NCBI GenBank assembly: GCA_900756545.1
Contig: CAAEKO010000016.1
Coordinates: forward strand, 1-23,508
Reading direction: 5' to 3'
Origin: Clostridia bacterium
Lineage (GTDB): Bacteria; Bacillota; Clostridia; UBA1381
Length of the DNA: 23,508 nt
Under the pieces are notes generated by a model, which did no database searches, was not told the DNA's origin, and saw only the letters and a list, made by a program, of their open reading frames with translations. Below, in pieces: positions 20,250 to 23,508 of the stretch (positions are counted from its first letter, which is position 1; the number at the start of each line of letters is the position of its first letter). A program made the translations under genes and the position numbers.

Positions 20250-21917
20250 ATGGACAGAGTATCTATTAAATACGGAGATTACGCGCCGGAAGCCAAGGAA
20301 AATTTCACGCCGGAAGCGACTGATAAAGCTGAATTTGTGAACTTAACACAGCTGCAGGAATATAACCTTGACGTCAAAAACTATGCCAATCCCTGCGAAT
20401 ACGGAGCGGTATTATTAGATAGTACGGCGGTTCCGTTTCCCGACAGGCCGGAAGATGAAAATATGGGGTATTGGAGCCAGAGCATAACAGGCGCGGACTA
20501 TACGTTTACAACGCCTATCATTATGACATTGACATCTGCAGGGCAATACTCATCACAGGGGTTTACGTTTACCTTTGATACCAATAACAATATTTTCTGC
20601 ACAGACATGAATATTCAATGGTATAGGAATGATTTGCTGATTGCTAATGCTGATTTCGCACCGAATTCAGCATTTTATTTTTGCGAAAAACACGTAAGCA
20701 ATTTCGACAAAGCAGTAATTACATTTCACGGCCTGAATATGCCGTATAACCGGCTTAAAATCCGATCCTTGGACTATGGATACGGAACGGTATTCACCGG
20801 GGATGAATTAACCAACGCAAAAATAATTCAAGAGATAGATCCGCTGAGCAAAGATATTTCAATAAACATTGTAGACTTTGGACTGAAAAGCCAGAACGAC
20901 TTTGAATACGCATTCCAGAAAAAACAGCCGATTACAGTCTACTTCAATGACAACCTGATCCAGACCTGTTTTGTGGAAACGTCCGAGAGGAAAGGCAAAA
21001 GAGAGTGGAATATATCGGCGAACGATTATATCGGTCTGCTGGGCAACACAACATTTATGGGCGGCATTTACACAGATGGAATCGCGGTTGATTTGCTGGC
21101 GGCTATATTCACGCAAACCAATACGCCGTATAGCATTGACGGATGTTTTGCTGATAAAACTGTTACAGGCTGGATCCCTATTTGTACATGCCGGGAGGCA
21201 ATCAAACAAATATGTTTTGCTATAGGCGCGGTTGTGGATACATCGAACTCTGACAAGGTTATTGTAAAGCCTCTGCCGGCAGATATATCCCAGACTGTGC
21301 CGCTCGACAGAATCATGCAGGGACAAAAATTCACAGACAACAGCACAGTTACCCAGGTTGATTTGACAGTGCATACATATGTCAAAGACGCAAAAGACAT
21401 TACAGAGCTATACAAAGCCAGTGAAAGTGGAACCGGCGAAAACATATTGGTTAAATTCGGAAATCCTTGTTATAACCTCTCAATAACTGGCGGTACAATA
21501 ACAAAAAGCAATGCCAATTATGCAATAATTACAGCCGATAATGCAGGCTGTATCCTAAAGGGTTACGAATATACGGACATACAAACGATAAAATCAAAGC
21601 GCAACCCTGTTGTGCTGGCGAGTGAGCCGAATAATGTAATCGCGTTTTCTGATTTTACGTTGGTCTCTGGTTCTAACTGCGAAGAAATTTTGGCCATGTG
21701 TTACGCCGAAAGCATTAAAACAAGCCGGGTAAATCTAAAGATTATTGAAGGAAAGCACAGGGACAATGACGGGCAGTGGATCTATGACGCCGCTGTAAAT
21801 GTGGGTGAGAATATAACGGCTGAAACGGAATATCTGGGGAATCTGTCCGGCAGGATAATTTCGGAACGTTACAGCTTGAACGGCGGAATATTGATCAAGG
21901 AGTGTGAAATGGTATGA
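20250..21917 (+). CDS. Tail tip/baseplate protein
   Basis: This 555-aa protein begins MDRVSIKYGDYAPEAKENFT. It shows a beta-sandwich-like first part with MTLTSAGQYSSQGFTFTFDT, then RLKIRSLDYGYGTVFTGDELTNAKIIQEIDPLSKDISIN, a segment typical of phage tail-tip proteins that thread into the hub, followed by CFVETSERKGKREWNISANDYIGLL and a long beta-rich end with ISERYSLNGGILIKECEMV. The central part recalls tail-associated hub proteins that precede fibres, but there is no lysin domain I can see. It follows the small tail protein by one base and is coupled to the next gene by ATGA. Confidence 0.75.
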   Translation: MDRVSIKYGDYAPEAKENFTPEATDKAEFVNLTQLQEYNLDVKNYANPCEYGAVLLDSTAVPFPDRPEDENMGYWSQSITGADYTFTTPIIMTLTSAGQYSSQGFTFTFDTNNNIFCTDMNIQWYRNDLLIANADFAPNSAFYFCEKHVSNFDKAVITFHGLNMPYNRLKIRSLDYGYGTVFTGDELTNAKIIQEIDPLSKDISINIVDFGLKSQNDFEYAFQKKQPITVYFNDNLIQTCFVETSERKGKREWNISANDYIGLLGNTTFMGGIYTDGIAVDLLAAIFTQTNTPYSIDGCFADKTVTGWIPICTCREAIKQICFAIGAVVDTSNSDKVIVKPLPADISQTVPLDRIMQGQKFTDNSTVTQVDLTVHTYVKDAKDITELYKASESGTGENILVKFGNPCYNLSITGGTITKSNANYAIITADNAGCILKGYEYTDIQTIKSKRNPVVLASEPNNVIAFSDFTLVSGSNCEEILAMCYAESIKTSRVNLKIIEGKHRDNDGQWIYDAAVNVGENITAETEYLGNLSGRIISERYSLNGGILIKECEMV

Positions 21918-22375
21918 TAACAGACAGAACATCGTCTGATGTTGCGCTTGCAAAAGTGATCAGACTAAAAATGCAGGCACAGCAAGCTTTGACGGACGCT
22001 GAAAAGGCGCAGCTTGAGCGGGGCGCATGTACAATTACCATGCTGAACCGCATAAATTCGAAAATTTCGGATCTGGAATCGGCGTTAAACGCTTTGGCAT
22101 ACCGAGTAGCACCTACAAAAAACACGGTGGCAAAATCATATGCAGACATCTTTACCGCCGAAGAATATAGCAGTATATTTGAGAACCTCAATAAGCTGAA
22201 ACAGGCATTTTATATTTACTCGGAAACACCGCAGACGCCGGAATATATGTATGGTTATCTGGAAGCAAACAATATTGAACAAATCCTTGTAGATATTGAG
22301 ACAATGCTGACGGATATGAAGGATAAATTCCGGCAATGCGGCACATTCCAGTGTGGGGAGGAGAATGAAAATTGA
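21914..22375 (+). CDS. Helical tail protein (hypothetical)
   Basis: This 153-aa protein begins MITDRTSSDVALAKVIRLKM and has a helical N-terminal part (QAQQALTDAEKAQLERG, ITMLNRINSKISDLESALNAL), then a YADIFTAEEYSSIFENLNKLKQAFY segment and an acidic end. The start MITDRTxxDV followed by a coiled coil is common in small proteins between hub and fibre genes in Clostridia phages. No enzymatic motif is seen. Translation is coupled by ATGA at 21914-21917. The last codons (GGGGAGGAG) provide the ribosome site for the following gene. Confidence 0.65.
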   Translation: MITDRTSSDVALAKVIRLKMQAQQALTDAEKAQLERGACTITMLNRINSKISDLESALNALAYRVAPTKNTVAKSYADIFTAEEYSSIFENLNKLKQAFYIYSETPQTPEYMYGYLEANNIEQILVDIETMLTDMKDKFRQCGTFQCGEENEN

Positions 22376-22632
22376 TTGAATTTATTGACAAGACGTCCAC
22401 GGCGGAAGGAACCAGTATAAACCGCCAGGCAATGATGGCGATCCAAGGCTTTATTGCACAAACCACAGTATTTAATGCTGACGGAAGTATAACCGAGACA
22501 AATGGGCTGGGTCAGACAAAAACCACGGTATTTAACGCCGATGGCAGTATAACCGAAACATTCACAGGTACAAAGACAATTGTAAAGACAACAACCTTTG
22601 ACGAAAATACGATACAAGAGGTGATTTCATGA
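22372..22632 (+). CDS. Short repeat-bearing tail protein
   Basis: This 86-aa protein starts at TTG 22372, with GGGGAGGAG about eight bases upstream; no in-frame ATG is available until residue 21, which would remove the conserved start MIEFIDKTSTAEGTSINR. The middle holds two perfect 13-residue copies of TTVFNADGSITET at a 20-residue period and a third degenerate copy (TTTFDENTIQEV). Each unit is a beta-hairpin like those in fibre shafts, so it may be a fibre-associated adaptor. It overlaps the previous gene by 4 bp and is coupled to the next by ATGA at 22629-22632. Confidence 0.65.
   Translation: MIEFIDKTSTAEGTSINRQAMMAIQGFIAQTTVFNADGSITETNGLGQTKTTVFNADGSITETFTGTKTIVKTTTFDENTIQEVIS
22462..22560 (+). 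repeat. Two 39-bp repeats with a 60-bp period in a tail gene
   Basis: 22462-22500 and 22522-22560 encode the identical 13 residues but differ at several third codon positions, so the protein repeat is conserved while the DNA has drifted. Confidence 0.85.
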
Positions 22633-23282
22633 GTTGGGTTGAGGTGAGGAAGGCAGTGAATGACAACTTTAACAAGCCTTTGAACAAGAAGCTGGAAGAT
22701 TTCTCCTATTCGCAGATTTATGGGTTTGAAAACAGCACATCGTTTGTCCCGCCAAAAAGCGGGCTGTATAAAGTAATCTGTGTAGGAGGCGGATACAACG
22801 ACAGCAGAGCAAATTATATTGGCGGCGCAGGCGGCGTGGCAATAAAAAATGTGACATTGAATTCTAATTCAAATTATGAAATATCCATCGGGACAGGCGC
22901 GGCGGTATTTGACAATTCCATTACCGGCAATACGGCAACAAGAACCGGCACAACATCCGATGGCGGGACTGCATCAGGCGGAGACTACAACTATACAGGC
23001 GGAGCTGGTATGTATGTGCAGTTCAGTGTTGGAACACAGAATACACAATATGGTGCGTCGGTTGGCGTGTATCTAAACGGTTTATCGCAAAGGTATGTTG
23101 AATATTTTGACAAGTCGGCAAGTAACTGGGAGTATGCCGGCAATGTTTATACTGGCTATGGATTGCTTGGATTTGGCTATGGTCAGGGCGTGATAGGAAG
23201 TTATTACAACTCCGCCTATTCCTCAAAAACCACAGTCGGAAACCCCGGAGTGATTATTATTCCGCTTGATGTGGATGCATAG
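22629..23282 (+). CDS. Glycine-rich tail fibre-like protein
   Basis: This 217-aa protein begins MSWVEVRKAVNDNFNKPLNKK, a helical anchor, followed by PPKSGLYKVICVGGGYNDSR, YIGGAGGVAIKNVTL, YEISIGTGA and a Gly/Ser/Thr/Tyr-rich body (GGTASGGDYNYTGGAG, GYGLLGFGYGQGVIGSYY) ending NPGVIIIPLD. The GGAGG and polyglycine-loop pattern recalls glycine-rich adhesin tips of phage fibres, where varying loops bind the host surface. Receptor binding is therefore plausible but not proven. It is coupled to the preceding gene by ATGA, and AGGAG follows directly for the next gene. Confidence 0.65.
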   Translation: MSWVEVRKAVNDNFNKPLNKKLEDFSYSQIYGFENSTSFVPPKSGLYKVICVGGGYNDSRANYIGGAGGVAIKNVTLNSNSNYEISIGTGAAVFDNSITGNTATRTGTTSDGGTASGGDYNYTGGAGMYVQFSVGTQNTQYGASVGVYLNGLSQRYVEYFDKSASNWEYAGNVYTGYGLLGFGYGQGVIGSYYNSAYSSKTTVGNPGVIIIPLDVDA

Positions 23283-23292
23283 GAGAATAAAA

Positions 23293-23508
23293 ATGATATA
23301 TGATTTTTTGATAAAAGACGGCGAGATACATATGATGGAAGAGAAAATCGTCAACACCGGCAATATCAACACCTATGTATGCAACTTTAAGTTTGACGGG
23401 GAATGGAGTGGATTGTCTAAATTCATGGCAATCAAAACGGACAGCCAGTGCATCGCGCCGGTACTGATTCCAGATAACCAATGTATGATCCCGCAGGAGG
23501 CATTGGAA
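23293..23508 (+). CDS. N-terminal part of a tail fibre/baseplate protein (partial)
   Basis: An ATG at 23293 with AGGAG at 23281-23285 opens a frame that continues to the window edge (72 codons). It begins MIYDFLIKDGEIHMMEEKIV and includes CNFKFDGEWSGLSKFMAIKT and CMIPQEALE. The phrase F-x-x-xW-x-GLxKxx followed by IPxE is common at the start of Firmicutes fibre or upper-baseplate (BppU-like) proteins, whose N-terminal beta domain attaches to the tail. The rest lies outside the window, so the full product cannot be judged. Confidence 0.7.
   Translation, partial: MIYDFLIKDGEIHMMEEKIVNTGNINTYVCNFKFDGEWSGLSKFMAIKTDSQCIAPVLIPDNQCMIPQEALE

Noticed and set aside
1..23508. tRNA genes, CRISPR array, insertion sequence or attachment site
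   Set aside because: No cloverleaf-like segment, regularly spaced identical repeats, transposase or integrase was recognised on either strand by eye.

Overview
The window is part of a temperate siphovirus or prophage of a low-to-medium-GC Firmicute, most likely a gut Clostridia host (Lachnospiraceae or Ruminococcaceae type). This rests on the families present (DUF6906-like, DUF6291-like, SPP1-type portal, Phage_min_cap2, GP20-type scaffold, Gp15 tail chaperone), strong AGGAGG-type ribosome sites, TTGACA/TATAAT promoters, and the head-then-tail gene order. Every credible protein gene is on the + strand. Both ends are cut, and no integrase, repressor, lysis gene, tRNA or attachment site is visible, so lysogeny is inferred rather than shown.

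Layout. 1-4620 is the end of the early/replication region: an unidentified C-terminus, SSB, a DUF6291-type replication protein, an orphan zinc finger resembling the N-terminus of DnaC-type helicase loaders, a RusA resolvase, a short C5-methyltransferase-like protein, a run of small zinc-ribbon or acidic accessory proteins, a HEMMH metalloprotein, and a sigma-region-4-like regulator that probably switches on late genes. 4621-4845 is a control region: an extended -10 promoter followed at once by an intrinsic terminator. 4846-13616 is packaging and head: TerS, TerL, portal, a minor capsid protein with a C-terminal toxin-like domain and its probable immunity protein, two terminators, a Cys-rich 60-aa protein, a hairpin-rich leader, scaffold, major capsid and four connector/minor capsid proteins. 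13616-23508 is the tail: tube protein, two tail chaperones, tape measure, distal tail proteins and fibre-like proteins.

Two cargo insertions interrupt the tail operon between the second chaperone and the tape measure. The first (15202-16376) has its own promoter, overlapped by a perfect 10+10 bp dyad, and makes a secreted stalk-domain protein and a small membrane protein; lysogen-expressed conversion or exclusion functions are plausible. The second (16474-16771) looks like a type I toxin-antitoxin locus: a consensus promoter, a 22-residue hydrophobic peptide, a convergent antisense promoter, a terminator for each RNA, and a predicted 5'-3' long-range interaction in the mRNA.

The most notable signals are the capsid-borne toxin/immunity pair, the type I TA-like locus, the operator-controlled moron, seven tandem hydrophobic repeats in the tape measure, and several intrinsic terminators inside what should be one late operon, which suggests antitermination or re-initiation.
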